64,000 nucleotides of DNA from Arthrobacter sp. AFG7.2. Its GTDB lineage: Bacteria; Actinomycetota; Actinomycetes; Actinomycetales; Micrococcaceae. The DNA lies in the NCBI RefSeq assembly GCF_002892835.1, contig NZ_PJMB01000002.1, forward strand, positions 372,001-436,000, read 5' to 3'. Both the position numbers and the translations under genes were made by a program. Below the pieces are notes generated by a model that saw only the letters and a program-made list of their open reading frames with translations, had not been told where the DNA came from and ran no database searches. Shown one piece after another: positions 9,011 through 17,885 of the stretch. The first letter of the stretch is position 1, and each line of letters begins with the position of its first letter.

Positions 9011-9772
9011 CTAGAAGAGGGCCTCAACGGGCTGGATCAGCTCCGGGCCGTTGTTCCGGACGTTTCCCACGGCTTTCCCCACTGATTCCACGTGCCAGTC
9101 TGCGGCCACGTCTTTGACCCCTTCCCGGACCAGGTCAACCAACCCGGCGGCGTCGTCGGCCTGGGGATCCAGCCATGCCTGCATCGTGGCTTTGTCCATG
9201 GGCAGGGGCACCCGGTCATGAAGTGCGGTCAGTTTCCCAAACACCGTCGATTCGCTGCCGGGCGGTGGTGTGTCAGTGGTCAGGATGGACGTGGAAAGCA
9301 TCCACCCGCCCGGCTCGTCAGCCGGCCATGACGGGTCCTTCCACCATTCATAAAGCCCGGCAAAAACAAGGCCCCGGCCCTCACCCGGATGGACGTAGTA
9401 GGGCTGCTTGGACTTTCCGGGCCCCTGCTTCCATTCGTAGTAGCCATCGGCCGGAACCGCGCAGCGGCGTGACTGGATGGCTTTCCGGAACGCCGGCTTT
9501 TCGAGTACGGACTCGCTGCGTGCATTGATCATCCTCGAGCCGATTCCCGGGTCCTTGGCCCAGGACGGCACCAGGCCCCAGCGGGCAACATGAAGCTGGC
9601 GGACGTTCCTGCCGTGCGGACCATCATCCAGGAGGCGTTCCAGGACAATCGGTACGTCATCCGTTGGTGCCACATTCCACGACGGCGGGATACTCACCTC
9701 GTCCTCAAGCTCAGCGTCGAACTCGGCGAGAAGATCCCCCACGGCACGAGCCATCACATAGCGTCCACACAT
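9011..9772 (-). CDS. SRAP (YedK/HMCES-type) abasic-site-shielding protein
   Basis: A 253-residue SOS-response-associated peptidase. It begins MCGRY, so Cys2 becomes the N-terminal nucleophile that crosslinks to abasic sites in single-stranded DNA. Other family landmarks are NVAPTD, RWGLVPSWAKD, INARSE, RCAVPADGYYEW (with the active-site glutamate) and LHDRVPLPM (with the histidine). I set the start at the ATG giving MCGRY; an upstream extension in the same frame has no family support. I see no LexA-like box directly upstream, in contrast to the dnaE2 operon. Confidence 0.95.
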   Translation of the reverse strand: MCGRYVMARAVGDLLAEFDAELEDEVSIPPSWNVAPTDDVPIVLERLLDDGPHGRNVRQLHVARWGLVPSWAKDPGIGSRMINARSESVLEKPAFRKAIQSRRCAVPADGYYEWKQGPGKSKQPYYVHPGEGRGLVFAGLYEWWKDPSWPADEPGGWMLSTSILTTDTPPPGSESTVFGKLTALHDRVPLPMDKATMQAWLDPQADDAAGLVDLVREGVKDVAADWHVESVGKAVGNVRNNGPELIQPVEALF

Positions 9773-9902
9773 GGCTCCAGCATGCCATCGGCGGCAGGAG
9801 CTGTCATCCGGGAGCAGCCACCAGTGCCGGACACCCGGGAATAGCGGGCTGCACGCTACCGTTATCTGGAATGAAACCGTCAGCGACACGTAGGAGAAAT
9901 CC

Positions 9903-10160
9903 GTGGACTTCACTCCCGAATCCGGCACCATCACCATGTTTTCCACCACCTGGTGCGGCTACTGCAACCGGCTGAAGAAGCAGCTGGATGCCCAGGGCAT
10001 CGGCTATACCGAGATCAACATCGAGGAAGTGGAAGGCACCGCGGAACTTGTGGAGCAGCTGAACGGCGGCAACCAGACGGTACCCACCGTCCTCTTCCCG
10101 GACGGCACCGCTGCAACGAACCCATCCGCCGCAGAGGTCAAGAAGCGCCTCGCAGCCTAG
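9903..10160 (+). CDS. Mycoredoxin (glutaredoxin-like)
   Basis: An 85-residue thioredoxin-fold protein with the CGYC active site in TTWCGYCNRLKKQL, the TVPTVLF cis-proline loop and a final NPSAAEVKKRL helix. This matches mycoredoxin-1 of Actinobacteria, which reduces mycothiol mixed disulfides. The start is GTG at 9903 with GTAGGAG about eight bases upstream. Confidence 0.93.
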   Translation: MDFTPESGTITMFSTTWCGYCNRLKKQLDAQGIGYTEINIEEVEGTAELVEQLNGGNQTVPTVLFPDGTAATNPSAAEVKKRLAA

Positions 10161-10235
10161 CCAGGAAGCGATGGGAAGAACGGGACCAGCATTGGTAAAT
10201 GGTGGTCCCGTTCCTGTCTGCAAAGACGGCAGCGC

Positions 10236-10982
10236 CTACGCCCCCAGGCTGCTGAAGGCGGCTGACCGCAGGGTGGCCTGCTCCGCGTAGGTGGCCAGCA
10301 GGGCATCTTCTACCGCTGCGACGTCCACGCCGGGTACAAGATCGTCCACTGCTCCTGCTGTGGCTGGATCCCAGTCCAGTCCGAGGGCTGCGTAACTCTC
10401 GACCAGCACCTTGCGGATCGGCGGAGAGTTTTCCACCACAATGACCGAGCTGAAGAGCCACCCGCCGGCAACCACCCGCTGTGCAGTGCCCACGAGCTTT
10501 ACCTGGTGGCCGCCAGCGGGATGGGTACCGTGGACGCTGAATTCACCGGGACAGTACTCACCGGGAATCTCGCCGACGGCAGCCTGGACGCCGACGCTGC
10601 GCAGGGCATTCGCAAACAGCTCCCCAAAATACCCAAACCTGGTCTTCGAGCCGGCAATGGCGTCCGGGTCAGGTTCAAGGTGGTCCACCACCAGGGTTCC
10701 CTCGTGGTAGGCCGCCGCCCGTCCGCCTGCCCTCCGGACCAGGGGTTCGAAGCCGTTGGCGCGGCAGGCTTCGGCGGCGGCTTCAAAGCCCGGCAGGCGG
10801 GTATCACGCTGGCCGAAGGCAACGGTCGGAGCCGGCTGGTAAAGCCGCAGGGTGGGGCCGATTTCCCCGTTCCTGGCCCTGGCCAGTAGCTCAAGGCCGA
10901 ACTCCAGGTCCCGGGCGGCACCCAGCGACTTTCCCTGCCGCACCACGGTGAGCATGCGCGCCCCCGGACCGCCGTCGTTCAT
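10236..10982 (-). CDS. Lipoate-protein ligase A-like protein (BPL/LplA fold)
   Basis: A 248-residue protein with the biotin/lipoate ligase fold: RLYQPAPTVAFGQRDTR, the central RRAGGRAAAYHEGTLVVDH (the family's RRxxGGxAvxH region), and GTAQRVVAGGWLFSSVIVV near the lipoyl-binding lysine position, where K in HQVKLVGTAQR fits. It probably attaches lipoate or octanoate to E2/GcvH proteins. I chose the ATG at 10982 because its AGGGGAG site is well placed; a start at MLTVVRQG, nine codons later, is also possible. It is divergent from the DUF2177 gene, with 16 bases between starts. Confidence 0.83.
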   Translation of the reverse strand: MNDGGPGARMLTVVRQGKSLGAARDLEFGLELLARARNGEIGPTLRLYQPAPTVAFGQRDTRLPGFEAAAEACRANGFEPLVRRAGGRAAAYHEGTLVVDHLEPDPDAIAGSKTRFGYFGELFANALRSVGVQAAVGEIPGEYCPGEFSVHGTHPAGGHQVKLVGTAQRVVAGGWLFSSVIVVENSPPIRKVLVESYAALGLDWDPATAGAVDDLVPGVDVAAVEDALLATYAEQATLRSAAFSSLGA

Positions 10983-10998
10983 ATTGCTAAGCTCCCCT

Positions 10999-11391
10999 AT
11001 GGTCATTCTGCAATTCCTCGTGGTCGCCGCAGCCTTCGCAGCAATTGACGCCGTCTGGCTCAAACTGATGAACCCCTTTTACCGCAGCCACATCGGCGAA
11101 CTGCTGGCGGACAAACCACACTTAGGTTACGCCGTGGCCTTCTATGTCATATACATCGCCGGAATCGTGTTCTTTGCCCTCCGGCCAGCGCTCGACGGCG
11201 GCGGCTGGCTGACGGCCCTGGGCTATGGTGCAGCCCTTGGCGCCTTCGCCTACGCCACCTACGACCTCACGAACGCCGCCACCCTGAAAGTGTGGCCGCT
11301 GCAGCTGGTGGTTGTGGACATGCTGTGGGGTGCGGCGCTGACCGGCCTGTCCACCCTGGCGGGCTGGCTCGTTTTCCACGCCCGGCCCTGA
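10999..11391 (+). CDS. DUF2177 family membrane protein
   Basis: A 130-residue protein with four predicted transmembrane segments. It has the family pattern AIDAVWLKLMNPFYRSHIGELLADKPHLGYAVAFY at the N terminus, and YGAALGAFAYATYDLTNAATLKVWPLQLVVVDMLWGAAL after it. Function is unknown. No good Shine-Dalgarno precedes the ATG at 10999, and the gap to the divergent ligase gene is 16 bases, so leaderless translation is likely. Confidence 0.85.
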   Translation: MVILQFLVVAAAFAAIDAVWLKLMNPFYRSHIGELLADKPHLGYAVAFYVIYIAGIVFFALRPALDGGGWLTALGYGAALGAFAYATYDLTNAATLKVWPLQLVVVDMLWGAALTGLSTLAGWLVFHARP

Positions 11392-11435
11392 CGTCCGGCG
11401 GTTTCCCGGCGCACAACCCGGGCGGGATAACACGG

Positions 11436-13147
11436 TCACAGGCCGCGGCGCCCTGCCCACAGTCCATGCAGCAGCGGCAGCGCTGAACCTGCCATCAGGA
11501 TGTTTCCCAGAACGGTGTCATCCGGCCGGACGACGGCACCGGCGATGAGCAGGGCAGCAAAGATCACGGCGGACGCCGACCGCTGGGCTGTGCGCTCCAG
11601 CCGGGCGACGTGCCGCTCAAGGCGGGGTGTGGCCACCGAAAGTGATCCCTCCTCGATCCGCGTGGGAGGGCGTCCAGGCGCTTGGGCAGGCGCAGCGCGA
11701 GGGCGGCAGCCTCGAAAGCCTGCCGGCCCACGTCCTGAGCAATGTTGCCCCGCTCATCGCGCAGGAGCCGGGCCGCGTATGGTTCCACCGAATCCCACAG
11801 GTTGAAGCGTTCATCGAGCGAGCTGCATACCCCGGACGTCAGCGACATCGCGCGGATAATCAGCAGGAAGTTCTCGGGGAGCTGGAACGGAAGCGAGCGG
11901 ACCACATCGCCAAATTCCACCGCGAAGTCACGGAATTCCCTGGGATCCACCTCGCGGAGCTCGGCGAACCCCATGCCGCCGAAGCGGTCGAAGAGGTGCG
12001 TCATGGCCTGTTCCAGCTCCACGGTGTCGGCGGACGGCACCAGGACGCCTACCTCGTTGATTGCCGCCACCAGCCCCCTGCCGTCACGTGCGGCGGCCGC
12101 GATCAGCAATGCCCTCAGTCCGCTGCGGGTCGAGGCAGTAATGTCGCCCATCATGCCAAAGTCGATGAACGTCAGTTTCCACGGATGCCCGCCGGAGCCG
12201 TCCCTGGCTGGAGTAACGAAGATGTTGCCGGGGTGCGGGTCGGCGTGGAAGAAGCCACTGGTGAACATCTGGTCGAACATGACGGCGGCGAAGACCGGGG
12301 CCACGTCTGCGGGATCTATGCCGGCGGCACGAAGCGCCTTAACCTCCGTGATCTTGATGGCTGTGACGTCTTCCAGGGTGAGGACGCGGCGGGTGCTCCG
12401 CTCCCAGGCAATGCGGGGCACGCCCACCCTGCCGTCATCGGAAAAGTCGGTGGCGAAGCGCTCGGAGTTTGCCGCTTCGTTCAGATAGTCGATTTCTTCG
12501 AAACTTGTCCTGGCGAATTCCTCCACCAGCGCAGGCATGTCCGCCCGGCTGGACACGAGGCGGATGCGGCTGAGCCAGCCGCCAACCTTGCGGAGTGCGG
12601 CCAGGTCGACGTCGACGATGGCTTCTATGCCCGGACGCTGCACCTTGAGCACCACGGCGGTGAGTCCGGTGTCAGCGGTATCGGCGGGAAGGAGGCGGGC
12701 ACGGTGTGCCTGCCCCAGGGATGCGGCGGCCATCGGGGCGTCCTCCACAAAAGCGAACACCTGTTCAAGGGGAGCGCCCAGTTCGGCCTCGGCGAGGGCA
12801 CGGATGGCGTGGAAGGGAACCGGCGGAACTTCGTCCTGCAGTCCTTCAAGCTCCCTGGTGATCTCCGGCGGAAGAATGTCGAGCCTCGAGGAAAGGAACT
12901 GTCCCACCTTAATCATCAGGCCGCCCAGTTCCACTGCCAGCACATGGAAGCGCCGTGCGAAACGCTTCATCCTCTTCGACCTTGTCCGCGCGGCGATCCG
13001 GCCCAGGCCGATCCGTGGCAGGAACAGTTCAAACCACCAGGTGACGGCCAGGTTCCAGGCGGCAAAGCGCAGGATGCGGCGGTAGCGGGCCCGCGTGCCA
13101 CCGGCGACGGATGCTGCAGCGGGACGGTCCCGGCCCGCAGACGCCAC
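11436..13147 (-). pseudogene. ABC1/UbiB-family atypical kinase gene with a frameshift near its 3' end
   Basis: The GTG-started frame from 13147 carries every UbiB landmark: the KxGQ motif in LMIKVGQFLSSR, the Ala-rich loop AAASLGQAHRA, VVLKVQRPGIEAIVDVDL, HADPHPGNIFV and FIDFGMMGD. After KRLDAL the frame enters non-family sequence and stops at 11564. The expected tail (EEGSLSVATPRLERHVARLERT, a hydrophobic hairpin, and GLWAGRRGL) continues in another frame down to 11436. One extra base in the short G run at 11661-11670 would restore about 570 residues. This is either a real late truncation that removes the membrane anchor, or an assembly error. It lies just downstream of the PadR gene, five bases apart, so the two form an operon. 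Confidence 0.8.
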
Positions 13148-13152
13148 CCGGG

Positions 13153-13695
13153 TCAGCCCTGGGCGAGGATCGCGTAGATCCGGCGACGCGCTTCGTCGAG
13201 CACCGCAACGGCCTGCTGCACCTGCTCAGGGGAACCTGTCCGGCCAACCTGGGCTGCGGCCTGCGCGAGTTCCACGCCCGCCTTGGGCAGGGAAGCAAAC
13301 CCGCCGGCCTGGGTGCCTGCTGCCTCCCACGGTGCGGACGCCGCAGGATCGTGCGCAACCTCCTCACGGCCGGCTTCGGTCAGCGAATAGATCTTGCGGC
13401 CGTTGGACTCCTCGGCGCTGATGGTGCCCTCGTCCGCGAGAAGCTGGAGGGTTGGGTAGACCGAGCCGGCGCTTGGTTTCCAGCTGCCGCCGCTGCGCTC
13501 CTCGATCTCGCGGATGATCTGGTATCCGTGCATGGGCCGCTCCGCCAGGAGTGCCAGTACCGCGGCCCGCACCTCGCCTTTGCCGGCCCGGGTTCCAACA
13601 CGCTTTTCGAACCGGGACCGAAGCTCCTCCACGGCCTGCCACATGCCGTCAATGTTGTTTCCGCCAAATCCGCCTGCCGGGTACGCACCACGCAT
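13153..13695 (-). CDS. PadR-family transcriptional regulator
   Basis: A 180-residue regulator with the PadR winged helix: VRAAVLALLAERPMHGYQIIREIEERSGGSWKPSAGSVYPTLQLLADEGTI, then the wing and EAGREE. A helical C-terminal dimerisation region of variable sequence follows. An N-terminal Gly-rich leader (RGAYPAGGFGGNNID) is common in Actinobacterial homologues. The ATG at 13695 has AGGAG eight bases upstream. Direct repeats at 13728-13746 lie ahead of it and may be its own operator. It is co-transcribed with the UbiB-like gene. Confidence 0.92.
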   Translation of the reverse strand: MRGAYPAGGFGGNNIDGMWQAVEELRSRFEKRVGTRAGKGEVRAAVLALLAERPMHGYQIIREIEERSGGSWKPSAGSVYPTLQLLADEGTISAEESNGRKIYSLTEAGREEVAHDPAASAPWEAAGTQAGGFASLPKAGVELAQAAAQVGRTGSPEQVQQAVAVLDEARRRIYAILAQG

Positions 13696-13727
13696 CTTGA
13701 TCTCCTCAGTGAACCGCGAAAGATATA

Positions 13728-13746
13728 CAACGATACTCAACGATAC
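13728..13746. repeat. Tandem 9-bp direct repeat ahead of the PadR gene (possible operator)
   Basis: CAACGATAC occurs twice with a 10-bp period (13728-13736 and 13738-13746), about 35-50 bases upstream of the PadR start. One helical turn between copies and the position over the expected promoter suggest an autoregulatory site. Direct rather than inverted symmetry is unusual for a dimeric winged-helix repressor. Confidence 0.5.
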
Positions 13747-13778
13747 AGCCGGAGAGTGGCGGGCGGGGACGTTTTCCC

Positions 13779-14708
13779 TCAGGTCTTTCGGAGCGTAAGA
13801 ATCTGCTCGGCACGCCCGAACGGCCCCTGCAGGTCGTGCAGGACAGTGGACGTGAGGCCTATTCCATCAGCCCCGAACGATACGGCGTTATCCAGGCCCA
13901 GCCATTCCCCTGCGGGACGGCGGTACATGTGGATCTGAAGGTCCAGGTTGGGGAACGCGTAGCTGTCCCCTCCCGGCGGAACCCGCGCTGCTATGCCGTT
14001 GGCCGTGTCAACCATGCCCACGAGGCGTGCGAGGTCGCCGCTGTCCGCACTGTCAGTCAAGGGGTGCCCGGTACGGAGCCAGACTTTCCCGGCGCCGGGG
14101 CGGTGCCCTTCTGCAACGCGCATTTCCAGGGACCGGATGTAACCCCCCGGCCAAACGGAGGCGCCGTCATAAGGCTTGCAGTCCTCCGGCCCAGGGATGG
14201 GAGTGTCTTCGAGAGCAGCCACGGGAGAGGTATCGCTGGTGGCCAGCCGCCACCCGGTTGCACGGATGGCATTCCGCCCGCCCGCCACCAGCTCGGCCTG
14301 CAGGAGTTCGATGGTTTTCCCGGGCCGGAGCGTGGTGGTTTCGATGTGGAATTCGCCGCCCGGGATAAGGCCCAGGATTTCGTAGCTGATCCGCGCCATC
14401 CGCATGTCCGGCCGGGGTTCATGCCGTTCCAGGCTGTCCGCCATGAGGCCCGATGCGGGCGCCATGTGCTGCTCGTGGACATTCCACGCACCCTGCGCAT
14501 GGATCGTGGATCGGAACCGTTGTCCGCCCAGGTCCAGGTAGTAGAAGTTTCCCTCAGCCAGTTCAGGCAGCTCTGCGGTCAACGTTGGCCCCTCCGGAGT
14601 TTCCAGTGAATCGGGCTTAACTCTATCCGGCGTCCCCGGCCACGCCGGCCCGCCTGTTGGGGACCGCCGGCGGGACGCGGCGAAATGTTGGAGCCAGGCG
14701 GGATTCAT
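13779..14708 (-). CDS. Acyl-CoA thioesterase-like protein (TesB/4HBT double hot-dog)
   Basis: A protein of about 309 residues. The conserved part starts near LAEGNFYYLDLGGQRFRSTIHAQGAWN and continues with ISYEILGLIPGGEFHIETTTLRPGKTIELLQAEL and LDNAVSFGADGIGLTSTVLHD, typical of the thioesterase superfamily member with two hot-dog halves. The start is uncertain: the ATG at 14708 avoids overlap with the divergent gene at 14761, but its first 60 residues are not family-like. Substrate unknown. Confidence 0.78.
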   Translation of the reverse strand: MNPAWLQHFAASRRRSPTGGPAWPGTPDRVKPDSLETPEGPTLTAELPELAEGNFYYLDLGGQRFRSTIHAQGAWNVHEQHMAPASGLMADSLERHEPRPDMRMARISYEILGLIPGGEFHIETTTLRPGKTIELLQAELVAGGRNAIRATGWRLATSDTSPVAALEDTPIPGPEDCKPYDGASVWPGGYIRSLEMRVAEGHRPGAGKVWLRTGHPLTDSADSGDLARLVGMVDTANGIAARVPPGGDSYAFPNLDLQIHMYRRPAGEWLGLDNAVSFGADGIGLTSTVLHDLQGPFGRAEQILTLRKT

Positions 14709-14760
14709 CCGACTAGACTCAGGAACTGGTCCTGTCAGCAACCCTCGGAAGAGGTGTTCC

Positions 14761-15438
14761 ATGCGCGTCATCAGCTACAACCTCCGCAAGCACAAGGCGA
14801 GCGGCGAACTCCTCGCCCTGGCGCGGAACCACGACATAGACGCGCTCTGCCTCCAGGAGGTGGACTCCAGCGACCTACCCGAAACCCTGGGGCCACTGCA
14901 CCTTGCGGACTCCACCAAGGGCAACCGGCTGGGGCTGGCCATCTACTACCGCACCAGCCGCTTCACCGCCCTGGACACGCAGTCCTTTGCCCTGAAGAAG
15001 TCGATGCATGACCGTGTCCTGGCCCCGGCCCACGAGAGGCTGATCGGAACCCGCGTCATTGATAACGACACACAGCATGAGCTGGTGATCGGCTCGTTCC
15101 ACGCGGCGCCCCTCACCGCGTCCAACTCGCTGCGGCGCAAGCAGATCCACGCGGCCCACGCGGAACTGCTGAGCATGGGCAAGGGGCTGATGACCCTGAT
15201 GGTGGGCGATTTCAATTATCCGTTTTTCACCAAGAACCTTGACATGCACATGAAGAACTCCGGCTACGCGCTGTCCCTCAGCAACCGGCGCACGTACACG
15301 CGGTACAAGGTATTCAAGGGCCACTTCGACTTCGCGACGTCGCTGGGCCTGGACATCGAAAGCGTGGAGACCCTGCCGCGCGGCAACTCGGACCATCTCC
15401 CCATCCTTGTCACGGCAGAATATGGCCCGGACTACTAG
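14761..15438 (+). CDS. Endonuclease/exonuclease/phosphatase (EEP) fold protein
   Basis: A 225-residue EEP-family phosphodiesterase. The active-site residues are in place: N7 in ISYNLRKH, E33 in CLQEVDS, GDFNYPF (D and N), and the terminal NSDHLPI (D and H). It is shorter than exonuclease III, and its target (nucleic acid or lipid phosphate) cannot be inferred. The ATG at 14761 follows AGAGG. Its stop codon overlaps that of the convergent NUDIX gene. Confidence 0.9.
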   Translation: MRVISYNLRKHKASGELLALARNHDIDALCLQEVDSSDLPETLGPLHLADSTKGNRLGLAIYYRTSRFTALDTQSFALKKSMHDRVLAPAHERLIGTRVIDNDTQHELVIGSFHAAPLTASNSLRRKQIHAAHAELLSMGKGLMTLMVGDFNYPFFTKNLDMHMKNSGYALSLSNRRTYTRYKVFKGHFDFATSLGLDIESVETLPRGNSDHLPILVTAEYGPDY

Positions 15439-15938
15439 GACTCGAGCCGTCGGTGGAGTTCCGGCCAGGACGCCTTGAAACCGGGATGCAGGTCCAGGCC
15501 TGCCACTTCAGGCAGCGGGACCCACCGCAGTTCCAGGCTTTCGGGATCGCTGATGACGGGGTCAAAGGGCTGCACCACCCGCACCACAACCGTGGTGTAG
15601 GTCCAGTAACCCAGATCCAGCAGTGACGTGAAGAGCACATCAACGTTTTCGGCGGGCACGGCAGCTTCCTCGCTCGCTTCCCGGAGCGCACCGGTAACGG
15701 GTTCCTCGCCCTCATGCAGGGCGCCGCCGGGCAGGCCCCATGTTCCGCCGTTGTGGCTCCAGACGGCCCGGTGCTGCAGCAGCACGCCCTTCCCGGGATC
15801 GTGTGCCAGTACGCCCGCCGCCCCGAAGCGGCCCCAGAAACGGCCGTGGTCCCCCTCCACCCAGGCATCGCCCGGGTCCCTCGGGCCGGTACGGACGGGC
15901 GGGGCGGAGGACGCGGTGGACGCCGGAAAGTGATCCAT
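15435..15938 (-). CDS. NUDIX hydrolase
   Basis: A 167-residue protein with a complete NUDIX box starting at GALHEGEE and ending REASEEAAV (G-x5-E-x7-R-E-x2-E-E-x-G/A-U), preceded by GTWGLPGG. It hydrolyses a nucleoside diphosphate linked to some other moiety; substrate unknown. The ATG at 15938 has GGAG six bases upstream. It is convergent with the EEP gene: the two stop codons share two bases, leaving no room for a terminator. Confidence 0.93.
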   Translation of the reverse strand: MDHFPASTASSAPPVRTGPRDPGDAWVEGDHGRFWGRFGAAGVLAHDPGKGVLLQHRAVWSHNGGTWGLPGGALHEGEEPVTGALREASEEAAVPAENVDVLFTSLLDLGYWTYTTVVVRVVQPFDPVISDPESLELRWVPLPEVAGLDLHPGFKASWPELHRRLES

Positions 15939-15994
15939 CGCTCCAGTCTGACAGGTGAAGTGGACGAGTTGCACCCATCCGCCTGCACCGTCAG

Positions 15995-16192
15995 TCAGGC
16001 CTGGTTTCCATGCCCATGCACGACGGCGAAATCACCGCCGGGATACATGATGGTCTCGTGGCCGTCGTCGAAGCGGACCAGGTACGGCGGCGTCCCGCCC
16101 TGGCCGCGCACTTCCAGGATCACTCCGTGCCGGTCCGCTGCCCCCACGGTCCTGCCGTGCACAACAATGCGGTCTCCCTGGGCTGCCTCCAT
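15995..16192 (-). CDS. DUF1918 small protein
   Basis: A 65-residue protein (MEAAQGDRIVVHGRTVG, then GVILEVRGQGGTPPYLVRFDDGHETIMYPG) that fits the DUF1918 SH3-like barrel widespread in Actinobacteria. Function unknown. The start at 16192 is chosen for GGGAGGTG upstream and for family length; the longer in-frame reading is unsupported. Confidence 0.88.
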   Translation of the reverse strand: MEAAQGDRIVVHGRTVGAADRHGVILEVRGQGGTPPYLVRFDDGHETIMYPGGDFAVVHGHGNQA

Positions 16193-16311
16193 GGCAATCA
16201 CCTCCCAGCCCAGATTACGGCCGCGTCCGGAATCGGGAAAGAGCGGGTGTGGAAGGCCGAAGGGCACAAAGAGGTCCGCGGGAACGAGCCGGGCGTGGCA
16301 GGATTTTTCCC

Positions 16312-16818
16312 ATGCCGCTGAATCTGGTCCTGGTCGCCGATACACACGTGCCCAAACGCGCCCGGACCCTCCCTGAACGCGTGTGGACCGCCGTCGAAAC
16401 CGCCGACGTCGTCTTTCACGCCGGGGACTGGGTGTCCGCAGCCCTGCTGGACGAGTTCCTTCAGCGCAGCCAATCCCTGGTGGGGGTCTATGGAAACAAC
16501 GACGGGCCGGAGCTGCGCGGGAGGCTTCCCGAAACGGCGGCAGTCACGCTGGAGGGCGTCCGGTTCGCGATGGTGCACGAGACCGGCCAGGCGAAAGGCC
16601 GCGAGGCAAGGTGCGAATCCCTGTATCCGGAGGCCGACGTACTGGTCTTTGGCCACAGCCACATCCCGTGGGACACCACTTCCCCGCGCGGGCTGCGGCT
16701 GCTGAATCCCGGCTCGCCCACTGACCGCCGCAGGCAGCCGGCCTGCACCTTCATGACGTGCGTCGTGGATGCCGGGGTAGTGGCGGACGTCCGGCTGGTA
16801 GAAGTCACCCGGGACTGA
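16312..16818 (+). CDS. YfcE/MJ0936-type metallophosphoesterase
   Basis: A 168-residue calcineurin-like phosphoesterase with metal-binding motifs in order: DTHVP, HAGDW, YGNND, HETGQ and FGHSHIPW, then the terminal LLNPGSPTDRR. The compact size matches YfcE-like phosphodiesterases; the natural substrate is unknown. The start is the ATG giving MPLNLVLVADTH; the earlier in-frame ATG would begin in the promoter region of the divergent DUF1918 gene. Confidence 0.9.
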   Translation: MPLNLVLVADTHVPKRARTLPERVWTAVETADVVFHAGDWVSAALLDEFLQRSQSLVGVYGNNDGPELRGRLPETAAVTLEGVRFAMVHETGQAKGREARCESLYPEADVLVFGHSHIPWDTTSPRGLRLLNPGSPTDRRRQPACTFMTCVVDAGVVADVRLVEVTRD

Positions 16819-16909
16819 ACCCGGGTTGGCAGGGCACTGCTGATTGCCTAGGCTGGAACGGTAAGCATACTTAGCTTTCTTGTTCCATCCCAGCAACAGG
16901 AGGACTGCC

Positions 16910-17803
16910 ATGACAGACCAGTACACCTTCCGCAATCCGGTCACCGCTTACGAAAAGATTTCGCCGCCGGAACAGCACCAGCCTGAGCCGGGACTGGACG
17001 CGGACCTGGCCCCCAAGGCCGACCTCGGCGAGGAAACCTACCGCGGCACCGGCCGGCTGGAAGGCCGCAAGGCGATCGTCACCGGCGCGGATTCCGGAAT
17101 TGGCGCTGCAACGGCCATTGCCTTTGCACGGGAGGGCGCCGACGTTGTCCTCTCGTACCTTCCCGAAGAGGAAGAGGATGCCGCCCGGATCGCAGGCATC
17201 ATCGAGGCCGCCGGCCGCAAGGCCGTCAAGGTTCCGGGCGACCTGAAGGACGCCTCCGTGTGCCGCGACGTGGTGGACACTGCCGTCGCGGTTCTGGGCG
17301 GCATCGACATCCTGGTCAACAATGCGGGGAAACAGGTGGCGCAGGAGGAGCTGACCGGCATCACGGATGAACAGTTCGACCACACGCTGAAGACGAACGT
17401 GTACGCCATGTTCTGGCTGACCAAGGCGGCACTCCCCCATATGCCCGCAGGTTCCACCATCATCAACACCACGTCCGTCCAGGCCTACAACCCGTCCCCC
17501 ACGCTCGTGGATTACGCCACCACCAAGGCCAGTATCAACAATTTCACCAAGGGCCTGGCCCAGCAGCTGGCACCGAAGGGCATCCGCGTCAACGCTGTGG
17601 CGCCGGGTCCCATCTGGACGCCCCTCCAGGTCAGCAGCGGCCAGCCCAAGGAGGAACTGCCGGAGTTCGGCCAGTCCACCCCCCTGGGCCGGGCGGGCCA
17701 GCCGGCGGAGCTCGCCCCGGCTTACGTCTTCCTGGCATCGCCGGAATCGAGCTACGTCATCGGAGAAACGCTGAACGTCAACGGCGGCAGTCCCACGCCG
17801 TAG
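16910..17803 (+). CDS. SDR-family oxidoreductase (YghA/glucose dehydrogenase-like)
   Basis: A 297-residue short-chain dehydrogenase with an N-terminal extension of about 45 residues, typical of the YghA/GSP39 subgroup. The Rossmann motif is in VTGADSGIGAA, then ILVNNAGKQ, the catalytic Ser and Tyr-x3-Lys in TTSVQAYNPSPTLVDYATTK, and the terminal ETLNVNGG. The start at 16910 has AGGAGG seven bases upstream. An inverted repeat TAAG-CATA-CTTA lies 35 bases upstream and recurs ahead of another gene in the window. Subgroup members are often stress-induced. Confidence 0.92.
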   Translation: MTDQYTFRNPVTAYEKISPPEQHQPEPGLDADLAPKADLGEETYRGTGRLEGRKAIVTGADSGIGAATAIAFAREGADVVLSYLPEEEEDAARIAGIIEAAGRKAVKVPGDLKDASVCRDVVDTAVAVLGGIDILVNNAGKQVAQEELTGITDEQFDHTLKTNVYAMFWLTKAALPHMPAGSTIINTTSVQAYNPSPTLVDYATTKASINNFTKGLAQQLAPKGIRVNAVAPGPIWTPLQVSSGQPKEELPEFGQSTPLGRAGQPAELAPAYVFLASPESSYVIGETLNVNGGSPTP

Positions 17804-17885
17804 CGTCAAGCCACCAAAAAGAACCGCCGGCGGCGGTGCCTTGCGTACTTGCGCGGGCACCGCCGTCGGCCGTTAACCCGCTGGC

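Noticed and set aside
11627..13177. 516-codon plus-strand frame opposite the ubiB-like gene
   Set aside because: Antisense shadow; the minus strand carries all kinase motifs.
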